Shown: one piece after another, positions 11,840 through 22,976 of the stretch
Layout: every line of letters begins with the position of its first letter
Numbering within the stretch: the stretch's first letter is position 1
Notes under the pieces: generated by a model
Told to the model about the DNA's origin: nothing
Seen by the model: the letters and a program-made list of their open reading frames with translations, nothing else
The model's database searches: none
Source of the DNA: Dreissena polymorpha
Taxonomy: Eukaryota > Mollusca > Bivalvia > Myida > Dreissenidae
DNA length: 64,000 nt
Assembly (NCBI RefSeq): GCF_020536995.1
Contig: NC_068355.1
Span: 930,001 to 994,000 of the forward strand
Direction of reading: 5' to 3'
Made by a program: the position numbers and the translations under genes

Positions 11840-11878
<39 letters not shown>

Positions 11879-11910
11879 TGCGCGCGCACACGCGTGTGTG
11901 TGTGTCTGTC
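11831..11910 (+). repeat. GT/CG microsatellite, right flank of the element
   Basis: Long GT run with CG and CA interruptions (GTGCGCGTGCGCGCGC), likely Z-DNA-prone. It begins at the right inverted end. Confidence 0.9.
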
Positions 11911-12177
11911 CGTCCGTCGATTTGTCTCGCCTCATTGTAGCGGTGTGTTAGGGGATGAGCAATACATGTAGTTCGAATCTGCTATCCCTTAAATGCAAAG
12001 CAATGAAGTTTTACAACGCATCAGACGATGAAAGTTGTTTATAAAGTACTTTATAAGCTTTTCGACTAGCAAAACCTGTCACAACCACTGACCCCAACAC
12101 TTTATTGTGAGGAGTTTGCATTTGTCTCGAAGCACAATAAGTACGTATGTCATGTTGTGATAAAATTTAAAATGACC

Positions 12178-12407
12178 CACGGCATGCGAAAATGTGTTTT
12201 ATGTCATATGCGGCCATCGGAGCTGCAGACCAGCATCCATTTTCGCGCAATCTAGTTAAGAGTTACGCTGTCCGCTACAAAGGAGCGCAAGGTTTCGTGA
12301 CTTCATAAACGGACAGTAAAGTTCATGACTAGACTGAGCGTATGCACAGGCTGGTCTGAAGTACGCTGGCCGCATGTAACATAAAACCCCTTTTTGCATG
12401 ACGCGGC
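12178..12407. mobile_element. Small foldback MITE, CATGCGAAAATG family
   Basis: The left arm (GGCATGCGAAAATGTG, then CATATGCGGCC and CTGCAGACCAGC) is matched in reverse by the right arm ending TTTTTGCATGACGCGG, over about 60 bp each. A related, shorter copy lies at 56749-56869. No coding content. Confidence 0.75.
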
Positions 12408-12419
12408 TAAACACACGTG

Positions 12420-12840
12420 TAATCAAGTATTCAACTTATCTTATGCTTGTTAAGTTATCGAATCGACTCCATGTTGCGAATATGAACAACAAACGAATTA
12501 CTGGCAGTAGAAGATAATACAATTTGTGAACTTAAAGAAAGCACACAAAATACACAAAGTAGTGTGCGTGTAATCCTAGACGGAGATGCATTCAGATTAT
12601 GTTTTAAGTTAAAAGTACGCACCATTCGATAAATGAATAAAATATATAATAATATCGCTGAATTTGTTTCATGATTACAGATACATGTCAAAGAGATGTT
12701 TATATTTTAGATCTCAAAACTCAAAAATAACATACATGTATATTATTTCTCTATATTTATTAATGAACAAACTATTACGTCACACACAAACAAACACACA
12801 AATTTATTTTTAATTAATAAAATTTAAGCAAACATATAAT
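12420..12840. other. Non-coding spacer
   Basis: AT-rich with a CA-rich patch near 12780. No gene or repeat family recognised. Confidence 0.5.
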
Positions 12841-12841
12841 T

Positions 12842-13078
12842 TCGCTCTGGGAAAACGCGGCTTAATGCATGTCAGTAAAGCATCGTCCCAGACTGGCCTG
12901 GGCTAATCAGGGGCGACGCTATCCGCTTTTATGGCATTTATCGTTTAAAAAGTCTCATCTTAGCGAAAATCCGATTTAGGCGGAAATACCCGTTTCTGAT
13001 TCGCTTGTTGCATAGCACAGGCTCATCTGGGAGGACTCTTTAGGCACTTGCATTATGCCCTGTTTTCCCATCGCGAGG
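12842..13078. mobile_element. GTCGTCCCAGATTAGC-family MITE, complete copy
   Basis: Starts CTCTGGGAAAACGCGGCTTA, carries the conserved hairpin blocks GTCCCAGACTGGCCTG and GCTAATCAGGGGCGAC, the CGCTTTTATGGCATTTA middle, and ends with the inverted start (TTATGCCCTGTTTTCCCA). This is the most frequent repeat in the window. Confidence 0.8.
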
Positions 13079-13494
13079 TTCTTATTCTAATATTCGTCAT
13101 AACGAAACAACGTTGATTATCAACTAAGTATAATCGCAAGGATGTCACTTTATCTGCACTTTTGTTTGCCACAAACAGTAATAATACATAAATTTCATTC
13201 GAGTTATGCTTGGAACAAATACACGACCGAGCGATTAGTATTGTCAAAACGCTCATCGTCAAATATCCACGTGCGATACACTCAATGGCGTGCACTTTCG
13301 ATGGGAGAATGTCACATGAACGCAACATTGAATCGAACGCTTTCCTTGTTTCAGCTGCTATTGATTCGGTGACATTTCGAGCAAGAGAACACGGAAGCCG
13401 TTAGTTTGTGTGCAGATATCTCGCCATTAGGTCCCAACAACCAAATATGAACAGCTTTGTGCTATACATAATGAATATACCCTGGAATAAAGGG

Positions 13495-13590
13495 GATGCT
13501 ACAGACGCGTTTTGGAAAACTGGGTTTAATACATTTGCATAAAATATCGCCCCAGATTAGTATGTGCAGTCGACCCGATTTTCTCATTAC
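13495..13590 (+). mobile_element. GTCGTCCCAGATTAGC-family MITE, 5' fragment
   Basis: Only the left third survives (TTTTGGAAAACTGGGTTTAA, then CGCCCCAGATTAG). Confidence 0.6.
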
Positions 13591-13605
13591 GACACTCATA
13601 TGGAA

Positions 13606-13721
13606 CTTAATGTATCAGTATATAGCTGTTAACATAATAACGGGAATGACACATTTACATGAGCTTAATGTACCAGTATATAGCTGTTAACATAATAACG
13701 AGAATGACACATTTACACGAG
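13606..13721 (+). repeat. 58-bp tandem duplication
   Basis: Two adjacent 58-bp copies beginning CTTAATGTA differ at only a few positions. They lie about 90 bp beyond the stop codon of the potassium channel gene. Confidence 0.9.
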
Positions 13722-13813
13722 CTTTCACATTCAGCTAATGACTTTAATACTTCATGCTGAAAACCTGCTATATTTCTGCTAACATTACTTTTGCTATAGA
13801 CGTGAAGACGCTT

Positions 13814-15331
13814 TCACAGATTTGCACCACGGCCCGTCGTCCGTCGGTAGATGTTATTGAAATTCGTGACAATCACGGGCACTGGCAGAGCTATGGCGAG
13901 AAGACCGGATAACACGCACATAGTGCCAACTATTTTGCCGGGAATTCCAACCGGATACACGTCACCGTAACCAACTGTTGTCATCGAGATCACTGCATAC
14001 CAAAAAGCGTCCGGTATACTGATGAAAAACGTGTCCGGGTTTTGCGCTTCCGCGTAGTAAATACCACCTGCAAATATTATTACGCCGATACCGAGAAATA
14101 GCATAAACATTGACAGTTCACGAAAGCTCACTTGCATAGTTTTTGCGAAAATTTGAAGTCCGTCTGAAAATCGGCTCAATTTGAAAATTCGTGCTACCCT
14201 AAGAACTCTGAGAACTGACAATATCCTACTGTTGTTCTCGCACGAGTTTGTTAGTAAAAACATGATCTGGAATATAAAGTAAGGAGCTATCGATAAGACG
14301 TCTATCCAATTGACCATGTCCTTCACAAATTTCATTTTGACAGGGGCGCAGACAAATCGTATACTCAGTTCGAAAACAAACCAAACGATACAGCAACTTT
14401 CAACGATATACAACGGATCCGTATAATTGAACTTTATTACGGTCTTGAACGTTCCGTTGTGTGTTTCCACCGTATCGTTGTAACAATCCCTGCCGCGATA
14501 CTGGGGGAGCGTCTCGACGCAGAATGTGACGATCGAGGTCAGAATAAACACTACTGAGACGATTGCAATCACGTTTGATACACGCGTGCTTCCCTGCTTT
14601 TCAAACACTTCCCAAATATAGCGTTTTATTTCATTGTCGGGGAGCTCACTTTCATCAACCTCGTCAAGTATGAAACCTTCGGCAACCTTGAAGGCGTGAA
14701 TGACCGACGAGCCAAGCTTGAAAAACTCGAGTTCTTCTATAAATATATCAACGGGCACCTCCACTGGTCGCCGCAGACGCCCGCCGCTTTGATAATAGTA
14801 CAATATGGCGGCAAACGAAAGCCGGTGACGGTCGAAGAAATACTCCTTCCGTTTCGGATCCCAAAACTTGTGACGCTCTTCGGGGTTACCGAGGAGAGTA
14901 CTCGGCAGTCGGTTCAACGTCTTTAACTGGGTTTCAAACTTGAGACCGGCGACGTTCAATATCACTCGCTTACAGTTTTCTGCTTCGCAATCGTGCTCCA
15001 CCGCTCGTGGTTGAGATGTCGACGGGGGATTCTCAGACTTCGGAATGAGAGGTACCTTCTCGTGATTTCCGTCACTATCTTTCTGTAGAGAGTGACCCAA
15101 CAGCGGATCACTAGCCCTGTGCTTTTCATATTCCTGTATCTTCGTGAACTTGACGCTACTGAAGGAGTTCGACCGAACTTGTTTCGATCTCTCAAGACGC
15201 GGCGAGTTGCTGTGTAGAGTTGTTGGCGGCTGTCGGAAGAGGTTCAGTGGGTCTTGACGCAGCGAGTAGCCCGGCATATTGTACGCAAGGTCCGTCGTGT
15301 TACGGGCAACAAAATGCATCTTTGTGCACAC
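13814..15331 (-). CDS. Shaker/Kv1-like voltage-gated potassium channel, intronless
   Basis: A 505-residue alpha subunit of a plasma-membrane tetrameric K+ channel that would repolarise excitable cells. An N-terminal tail rich in Ser/Pro (1-118) precedes the T1 tetramerisation domain (about 121-213: NVAGLKFETQLKTL, ILYYYQSGGRLRRPV). S1 is near 251-272, S2 306-327, S3 337-360, S4 368-388, S5 404-426, the pore loop 437-460 with filter TTVGYGD at 451-457, and S6 463-493 with the Kv PVP hinge at 483-485. NDT, NGT and NYT sites lie in the S1-S2 loop. The S4 has R375, R378, R381, K384 and R387 in register, but serine 372 occupies the usual first-arginine place. The C-tail is very short (about 12 residues after S6) and lacks a PDZ ligand. 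The frame is unbroken and the Met start precedes all domains. Kv1 is favoured over Kv2-4 by the T1 and S4-S5 sequence. Confidence 0.95.
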   Translation of the reverse strand: MCTKMHFVARNTTDLAYNMPGYSLRQDPLNLFRQPPTTLHSNSPRLERSKQVRSNSFSSVKFTKIQEYEKHRASDPLLGHSLQKDSDGNHEKVPLIPKSENPPSTSQPRAVEHDCEAENCKRVILNVAGLKFETQLKTLNRLPSTLLGNPEERHKFWDPKRKEYFFDRHRLSFAAILYYYQSGGRLRRPVEVPVDIFIEELEFFKLGSSVIHAFKVAEGFILDEVDESELPDNEIKRYIWEVFEKQGSTRVSNVIAIVSVVFILTSIVTFCVETLPQYRGRDCYNDTVETHNGTFKTVIKFNYTDPLYIVESCCIVWFVFELSIRFVCAPVKMKFVKDMVNWIDVLSIAPYFIFQIMFLLTNSCENNSRILSVLRVLRVARIFKLSRFSDGLQIFAKTMQVSFRELSMFMLFLGIGVIIFAGGIYYAEAQNPDTFFISIPDAFWYAVISMTTVGYGDVYPVGIPGKIVGTMCVLSGLLAIALPVPVIVTNFNNIYRRTTGRGANL

Positions 15332-15334
15332 TTA

Positions 15335-16225
15335 TAACAACGTCCGACGTCCGAAGCGTATGTTCAATTTCAAAGAAAACCATATACAAAAAACGCCAAA
15401 GGGTAACTCAATTTTTTAACGCGGAGGCGCTACAGAAAACGTACTATTTAAATAAGCAATGATTATCAACTTCAAGTTTAAGTCTTTGCTTAGAACACTG
15501 CACTTTTGTTTTTAAATCCTTCCGTGCATATGTGACATTATTTGTCCGTTAATCACTTCTATATACGTGCTGTGGATCGCCTTAATCGGTAAATAAGAAA
15601 ATGTTAAAAAAGAAAACACCAAATTATCTTAGTAGTACACAATCTATACTCGTAGAACGAAACATTTACCAATGTGGTTTAACTGAAAGCACATTTAAAG
15701 TAAACAGCAGTACGGTTCGAAATCACCGTTCACATAATCGCTATATTAAAAGCGTCAAAAGAAACACAATGAAATAGAATAGCCCACCGGTTTGTATAAG
15801 TATATCCACCAAAAGCTTTTAACTCCACGCTCGAATGGAATTCCTTTGAGGTTCTTCAACTGCGAAGTTTAATGAATATTAAGCCTAAATGTCATTAAAT
15901 ATGACCGATTGAAAAAATGCCTCTAATAAAGGCATATACACAAGAATAATAATTATTCAGTTTTTGCATATCGAGAGTTTAAGAGTCGTTTAACATTTTA
16001 CAGAAGAAAAAAAAACAAATAAGAAATTTGTAAAGCTTGTGATTGTTTTCCTTTTTACGATTTAAGATTATAATGCATGTCGCGTGAGGCATGCCGTGCA
16101 TTGAAAGGTAGAAACTGGCATAAAATATTAAAATTTAAATAGAAAGAATATTAGTATGTTAAATGATTTCTAATATTTTTTTTTATATAAAAGTTAGCAG
16201 CTGAACAAAATGGGTAGGTATTCCT
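15335..16225. other. Upstream region of the channel gene, non-coding
   Basis: The promoter of the minus-strand channel gene should lie here. A TATTTAAATAAG patch at about 15446 is the only TATA-like sequence near the start codon. Nothing else was recognised. Confidence 0.4.
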
Positions 16226-16227
16226 TA

Positions 16228-16550
16228 GCAGAAGAATGTCGTCATATCAATGCACGATACGAGTCTAGAAGAAGAATATCGTCATAGCAAAGCACGATAC
16301 GACGCTAGCCAAGAATGTCGTCATATCAAATCACGAAACGACGCTAGGGGAAGAATGGCGCCATAGCAGAGCACGCATCGAGGATAGCAGAAGAACGCCG
16401 TCATAGCAAAGCACGGTACGACGCTTGCAGAATAATGTCTTCATAGCAAAATAGCACCGACGATAGCAGAAAAACCATTTCATAGCAAAGCACTCACCGA
16501 CGCTAGCAGAAGAATGTCGCCATATCAAAGCACGCACAAACGCTAGCTTA
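16228..16550. repeat. About 40-bp tandem repeat, eight diverged copies
   Basis: Units of the form AGAAGAATGTCGTCAT-AGCAAAGCACG-ACGACGCTAGC follow each other with 10-20 percent divergence. Open frames through it are repeat artefacts. Confidence 0.9.
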
Positions 16551-16559
16551 CCATAATAA

Positions 16560-17100
16560 GCAGATTAGCGTACGCACAAGAAGTCGCCATTGCACAGACA
16601 ATTGGCAGGATCTAATGGCGTTACAGATAGACATTTACACCCACATGAGTTGTATCTGTGAAAGATGCTTAAAATTACATGGACATTTTGATTTCCAGTT
16701 CCTAATCGCGAATTTCGGTCTAAAAGACAACTTTTGATACTACCAAACGGCGTCAGCTGAATTGTGATCATTTTAGTTTACTCCACTAAAATTTTACCCG
16801 GCGAGTTTCCTTTAAATGCTTAAATACAGTACGAGTGAAAATATTTTGTTAAAAAAGCTGGATACAGAGATTAATCCTTGTAACTTTTAGCAGTACCAGT
16901 ATTAATAGGGTCACGACCGACTTTGTCACAATGGCAGTCACGCATTGTTAAGTAGCTTATTTAGCAATCTCATTAAGTTTAATGAGTCGAAATTGGTTTT
17001 AATGGTATTTTGTGACCGTTTAAAGATCACTTGATCCGAAGTACTATGGATTCGGATTCAAAGCAAACGTGTTGTATATCTGCTTCTGATGAACAAATTT
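16560..17100. other. Non-coding spacer
   Basis: No supported gene or repeat. Confidence 0.4.
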
Positions 17101-17102
17101 TA

Positions 17103-17325
17103 GCCTCGTTCTGGGAAAACTGGGATAAATGCATGAGCGTAAAGTGTCGTCCCAGATTAGCATGTGCAGTCTGCACAAGCCATTCAGGGACGACACTTCC
17201 CGCCTGAGCTGGATTTTCACAGACAGAATATTCATAAAAAACACACACCATAACAGAGGAAAGTGTCGTCCCTGATTAGCCTGTGCGGACTGCACATGCA
17301 TTTTCTCAGAGCAAGGCTCATTTAT
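17103..17325. mobile_element. GTCGTCCCAGATTAGC-family MITE, complete copy
   Basis: CGTTCTGGGAAAACTGGGAT at the left and ATTTTCTCAGAGCAAGGCTC at the right bound the usual paired hairpin blocks. Confidence 0.8.
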
Positions 17326-17589
17326 CTTATTCAGCACGAATGTTGCTTGTGTCCGCATTATCACAGATCACTGAATTGCAACTACGTAAATACAGGTAAT
17401 ATGTACAAGCTTTAACATTAAAGAACTGCAAACTGTAATATACTAGTATAGAAAAAGAGTAATGCTTGATTTCCCGCCCCAGAAGGTCAAATATTGGAGG
17501 TGAACTTTTATACAAAGCAAGCGGAAATTTCAACAAACGGTCAACAATTGCAAGAGTTCAAGTGTTTCACCAGTTGTCGAAAATTTGAG

Positions 17590-18302
17590 TAGTGTTCAAC
17601 TTCATGCAACCCTGTTTTAAACTCGTCCTTGATATACTCAAGCAAACATTTAGACGAAGTTCATCGTAATTAGGTACCAAAGAGGTGTCTATACATTGTT
17701 TTAGATATGACATTGAAACCTTATTTTTGCCCATATTCAATCTTAACATAAGACATTTCAAGACAAAATGCTTGCCAAGTTTCATCAAGATTTGGATAAA
17801 ACTGTAGCTTCTAGAGTGGTAATGGGCTTTTTCTTATAATTGACCTGATAAATGCATATTTAATCAAAAGTGACCCAAGTTCAAATACTTACATGTAGTA
17901 AGATAGTGTCAAGATTAATATTCTGGTCAAAGTCATCTAGACCTCTGATAAATAAGGCGCCCAAGGTCTTCAAACGGTTTTGCTAAGATTTGACCTTATA
18001 TATCCAATATTTATTCTATAAATGTTTCATCAAGATTGAATAAAACATCAGGCTTCTACAGTTGTTAAAAGTTTTTTCTCACATTTGACCTGGTAACCTT
18101 TTTTGTTTACCGTACTTTGACCCAAATTATATCTTGGTCTACTTATTGTCAATCTAATCCTAATGTTTCATTAAGATTAAGTCTAAATTGTGGCCCCTTG
18201 ATTGATTATCCACTGAAAGCTGACGATGCAGAACGAGGCACGACAAAAGACAAAGTATTCCCAAGAGCACATATTGGGCTTTCTTGGTAAGATGAGCTAA
18301 AA
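17590..18302 (+). repeat. Diverged dispersed repeat, TTTCATCAAGATT units
   Basis: AAGTTTCATCAAGATTTGGA, AATGTTTCATCAAGATTGAA and ATGTTTCATTAAGATTAAG recur with related text between (ACCTGATAA / ACCTGGTAA, GACCCAAGTT). It closes with an ACGAGGCACGACAAAAGACA and GGTAAGATGAGCTAAAA tail that resembles repeat tails I remember from bivalve genomes. Old and degenerate. Confidence 0.55.
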
Positions 18303-18309
18303 TGCACAC

Positions 18310-20935
18310 TTTCGTTGTATAGTGAAATTCTCTTAGATAGTTATATTAACAAACTTAATCTAGTAAGCCTTTGATATAAAAGGGTTAATTGACCCGCCCG
18401 TTATAATATATTTACAAATGTGGCATTTTTTGTATAGTCATGTATTTTTTTAAATTTTAAATGTCTCATAACCAGTATAACAGGCACAATGTAGATAATG
18501 AATCTTTATTAACAGTAATACATATACTGACAATGGTATCAATCTGTTTATATATTGTTAAAAAAACCTTACACTCCTAAATAAACCTTATAAATTATAA
18601 TTCATCCAATGTTTAGTAATGACTTTTTCGATAACAAGATGCTCACGAAAATTAAGTATAGTTGCTACACTTTTCATACAATCTCTTTACTCTAGAGCTT
18701 TTATTTTGTCAGTTGGCCCTTTTTCATTTTTCTGTTCTGATTCATGCCTAATGTTTAAACATTAAATTCATTTTTAAACTACAAATGTCTGTTATCTTAA
18801 ATCTTAAAAAATATTATGTTATGAGAAAGGCAAGATAATGCTACATGAATTGAAAGGCAATGAACATCTTTCCATTAAGTAAAAATCAACATCAAAAATG
18901 TTCTAATGGAAGTTTCATGAACAAAATCTGTGTATATCTTGTTATTGACACATTGTTTATTCTTGAGAGCTAAACAAGGGTATGGGTACATGTACAAAAT
19001 ATTGAGATGTCAATAATTTCCTAGTGACTAGTATAGCTCATTACAAAAATAAAACACTAGTCACCACAACAGAAAAGAATCAAAACAATTAACAAAAATA
19101 AAATCAAATCCATTCATACTGATAACCATACATCTAAGCACATGTATACTAATCAATAAAGAAATAATTACATGCATAAATGTACTTGCCAAAAAAGACG
19201 CAAATACATGCCCATTCCCTCAAATATATTCAAGTAAAGTGTGTACTATGGTTTCCAGCATTATACAAAATATCCACAATATTATGTTTTCTGTATGTGA
19301 CGTCTCAATCTGGCAAAAATATTAAATAAAAATGGGGGTCATCGTGAATTATTTGAAGAAAATCTTTTTTTTCGATTTCATACTTTTTTTACAAATCTCC
19401 ATTTTGGCAATTCATGGAAAGGAGTGGTATAATAAATATATGATAAATACTATAATGTTGAACCATACACTTAATATTTAACAGAATAATCAAGTATAAA
19501 GTACATATAATGATATTAAACAAATTTAAAACAAGACAGACATCCATTATGAATATTTAGGGGTATTTCAAGTCCACATATCTTGGAGTTCAGGCAATTT
19601 ATTTTCATGTACAGTTTTCAGATATGCTATACATATACATATAGTTTGCTATTTATAGTAAACTATATTAATAAAACATTCAATATTTTCTTATTTCTTT
19701 ATGTGACTTGTTTCTCATGCTCAATGTCTATTTTGATTACATTCGAGTAATTTAATAATTACATTAGGAATAAAAATATACTTTAGCAAAAATGAGTATA
19801 ATTTTAACATCACACAAATATTTAGGGTGTCTTACATGTTGCCCAAGTTAGTGGAGTAACATCTGTTTATTTCATACAAGAAATCTAAGACGATCAGAAA
19901 AATATTAAGGTATGTGGCAATGCAACGGTTATTTAAATGAGTCCATTTTTACTTGCCCAAGGGACTAGTTACTTTAAGCATCTCTCTTGCCCTATTTGAC
20001 AGAATGTTGCCCAGTATTTCAGTGCTTTGTTTGTTTTGTGTACACATGATTTCAAAGATGTGTTTTAGCAAACAATTACATTACCAACAAACACACGTTT
20101 AATGTGTAATTTAAAGCATTCTGCAATAACAAGTCAAATACTTGTTTGTTTTATTTGTCTGATAATCAGAATTGATAAACATCGACAAATAAGTCCGAGT
20201 AAAAAAGGGTGAAAAAATCTACTAGGACTTGTTTTTCAAGCTACAAATAATAGACATTGAAACTATTTTTGTACACAAAATGAGCAATTATAGAAGTCAC
20301 AAATGTAAATTTCTTCTTTCCTACAGCCAGTACTATATTAATAAGGTTCGGAAGTTCTGTTTTGTTATCCTTTGTTTGTTTACTTCATGGCATGGGCTTA
20401 TCAAAACTATTTGCTTCCTAAAAATGAGAAAAAACTGTATTTTGATTATATACACCTGCCATTTTGGACAAATGCATAATTTCTCAAGCTTATGATACAG
20501 AATTGCTCATTGTATCATGCAAATGATAAAAACTTCTAATTCTATTATTGAAATGAAAACATACTAATTACATGTATATCATGCAAATGATATAAATTAC
20601 TTATTGTATCATGCAAATCATAAAACTTATTTAAGGAAATAACATTACCATAAAGCCCTGTCTATTACCAAAAATGAGGATATTTTCTTCATTTTCAGAA
20701 AATTCATTATAATGGTGTTAAGGCAGGCTAGAATAAAAAAATATGCATCAATATATTAATGACACAAACTAAAATGATCACATTTATGTCTAAAACTACA
20801 TGAAGGACACATCTAAGTACACAAATATGCGCAATATCATATTCAAATATTATCTTCATAAAATTACATACACGTATAGAAAATGCAAAATACACTCTGT
20901 ACACTAAGTGATTTACAGGTAAATAAAAATTACAT
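18310..20935. other. Long AT-rich non-coding stretch
   Basis: More than 2.5 kb of AT-rich sequence with no convincing frame on either strand. ATCATGCAAATGATA-like phrases recur at about 20515, 20578 and 20608. It could be intergenic or part of a long 3' UTR of the minus-strand zinc-finger gene, but nothing in the sequence decides this. Confidence 0.4.
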
Positions 20936-20939
20936 TTGA

Positions 20940-21115
20940 ACCTGTATCAAGGAAAACCAGGGTAAATGCATGTGCTCAAAGTATCATTCCCCATTAGCCT
21001 GCGCAGTCCCTGAAGGGTAATTTGGGGCAGCACCTCTCGCCTAGACTAGTCTTAATTTGAACGAAATTCCATAAAAGCAGAAAATGTTTATTATGAATAG
21101 TCTGTGCAGGGACCC
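20940..21115. mobile_element. GTCGTCCCAGATTAGC-family MITE, diverged copy
   Basis: GGAAAACCAGGGTAAATGCA, CCCCATTAGCCTGCGCAGTC and the CCATAAAAGCAGAAA middle identify it. The right end is eroded. Confidence 0.7.
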
Positions 21116-21216
21116 GCTCAATTATATAGGTTCACAACATATTCCCACAAATTCATGAAATTACAAGATGGAGAACGAAGCACCAATGTATAGAATACAG
21201 CAAACACTTTACATAT

Positions 21217-21465
21217 GAGCCTTGCTCTGGGAAAAGGGGGCTTAATGCATGAGTACAAAAGTGTCATCCCAGATTAGCCTGTGCAGTCCACACAGGCTAA
21301 TCAGAGATGACAATTTCGGGTTTTATAGAATTGTGCGTTTACTGAAAGTCCAGTTTAGGTGAAAAGTGTGGTCCCTGATAAACCTGTGTGATCTTCTCAG
21401 GCTAATTTGGGACGACACTTAACACAAATAAATTAAGTCAAGTTTTCCTACAACACGGTGAATAA
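21217..21465. mobile_element. GTCGTCCCAGATTAGC-family MITE, complete copy
   Basis: Begins GAGCCTTGCTCTGGGAAAAG and keeps both hairpin pairs, including GCCTGTGCAGTCCACACAGG. Confidence 0.8.
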
Positions 21466-21621
21466 AGACATGATTAATGACAATGTTACAATTAATCACT
21501 TACAATACAATGTGTATCCATACAGACATCTTTTCTTTCATCAAATGCAAATACATTCTCAAGAGAAGTGTGAGTGAATGATGTATATTTATATATAACA
21601 CATGTATATAAAATAAAAAAA

Positions 21622-21893
21622 CAAGAGATGTGTTTGTCAGAAACACAATGACCCCTTCTGCGCCGCGTTGAAGCCATATATTTGACCTTTGACATTGAAG
21701 GATGACCTTGACCTTTCAGCACTGAAAATATGCAGCTCCATGAGATACACATGCATGCCAAATATAAAGTTGCTATCTTCAATTTTGCAAAGAAATGACC
21801 AATGTTAAAGTTTTCGGATGGACGGACTGACTGACGGGACGGACTGACGGACAGTTCAAAAACTATATGCCATCCTTTGGGGGCATAAAAATA
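21622..21893 (+). repeat. About 270-bp dispersed repeat, copy 1
   Basis: From CAAGAGATGTGTTTGTCAGA to GGGGGCATAAAAATA. A second copy with the same order of blocks lies at 29271-29548. It carries no strong reading frame and no tRNA-like head. Confidence 0.85.
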
Positions 21894-21899
21894 TTTAAG

Positions 21900-22278
21900 G
21901 AGTTTAGACATTACATTTATATTTTGCAAAACAACTGTTAACTGCAGACATAAATGTTATTTAGCATGATAATTATTAAATAAATAAAATAATAAAAGAG
22001 TCAAATATTGGAAACATGAAAAGAAAACACCATGAAAGCAAAGCTACAAATTGACCTGCAATTTAAAAACAAAATGTAAGGATATAAAAATACAAATAGC
22101 CACAACTTAAAATATATAAAAAAAACCCACATATTTACTATTAGAATACAGTTTAAAAAGTATCACTATTGTGGGTGAGCAGAAATAGAAGCTTTTATAA
22201 AGTCAATGTGCAAAATGGAGCACAGTCTACACTTAAATGTGACATTTAATCCATTCCCAGACTATAGCAGGAATATCA
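21900..22278. other. AT-rich non-coding spacer
   Basis: Nothing recognised. Confidence 0.4.
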
Positions 22279-22279
22279 A

Positions 22280-22502
22280 ATATGATCTGGGAAAATGGGT
22301 CTAAAGTGTTGTCAAAGATTGACTTGTAGAGTCCGCACTGGCTAATGACACTTTCCGCTTGTATGGTTTTTATTTTAAATGAAGTCTCTTTAAAAAAAAA
22401 TCAAGTCTAGGCTGTAAACGTTGTCCCTGATTAGCCTGTGCAGACTGCACAAGGTAATATATGACAAGACTTTATACACATGCATCAAGCCAAGTCTTCC
22501 CA
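22280..22502. mobile_element. GTCGTCCCAGATTAGC-family MITE, diverged copy
   Basis: ATCTGGGAAAATGGGTCTAA at the left, TGTCCCTGATTAGCCTGTGC in the right half, inverted end near CAAGTCTTCCC. Confidence 0.75.
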
Positions 22503-22640
22503 TAAAGCTGCTCAATGCAGACTGAAGAAAATCAATGCTGCGCTGCTTTATGTGGCTGTAGAGCATTGCTAACTGTGCGAACTGCTTGACATATAAACTG
22601 CACTGATCCAGTGTGTGCACAAGTCTGTATAAGCCACACT
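22503..22640 (-). pseudogene. Decayed duplicate of the last zinc finger of the C2H2 gene
   Basis: On the minus strand CSLYVKQFAQLAMLYSHIK aligns with CSICAKQFAQNATLYSHMK, the last finger of the exon at 24667-25262. The nucleotide match extends about 110 bp, from the finger linker to past the stop codon. The second zinc cysteine is now tyrosine and the stop is lost. It lies between two MITE copies, about 2.1 kb beyond the parent exon. Confidence 0.8.
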
Positions 22641-22641
22641 C

Positions 22642-22885
22642 TTCAAAATTGGCTTAATGCATGTGCGTAAAACTTCGTCCCAGCTTAGTTTGTGCAGTCC
22701 GCATAGGCTAATCAGGGACGACACTTTCAATCCTAACTGGATTTTTGTATTGGAAGACTTCCAGAAAATGCAAAATTTCATAAAAGCAGAAAGTTTCTTC
22801 CCTTATTAGACTGTGCTGATTTCACAGGCTAATATTAGAGGAAAATTGACGCACATGTATTTAATCTAAAGTTCCCTGAACCAGA
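22642..22885. mobile_element. GTCGTCCCAGATTAGC-family MITE, copy
   Basis: GGCTTAATGCATGTGCGTAA, GCAGTCCGCATAGGCTAATC and GGGACGACACTTTC are intact. The right end is diverged. Confidence 0.8.
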
Positions 22886-22976
22886 CTCACTTAAATTTGA
22901 AATTTCAATCAAAACACAGGATTTAGAGGACTATCAAATACTCTGACTGCAAAAAAATCAATGGTGGCTTTTACAT

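Noticed and set aside
16331-16537. 68-codon minus-strand frame
   Set aside because: Lies wholly inside the 40-bp tandem repeat.
17027-17364. Minus-strand frames of 74 and 106 codons
   Set aside because: They read through a MITE copy; the residues mirror the hairpin repeat.
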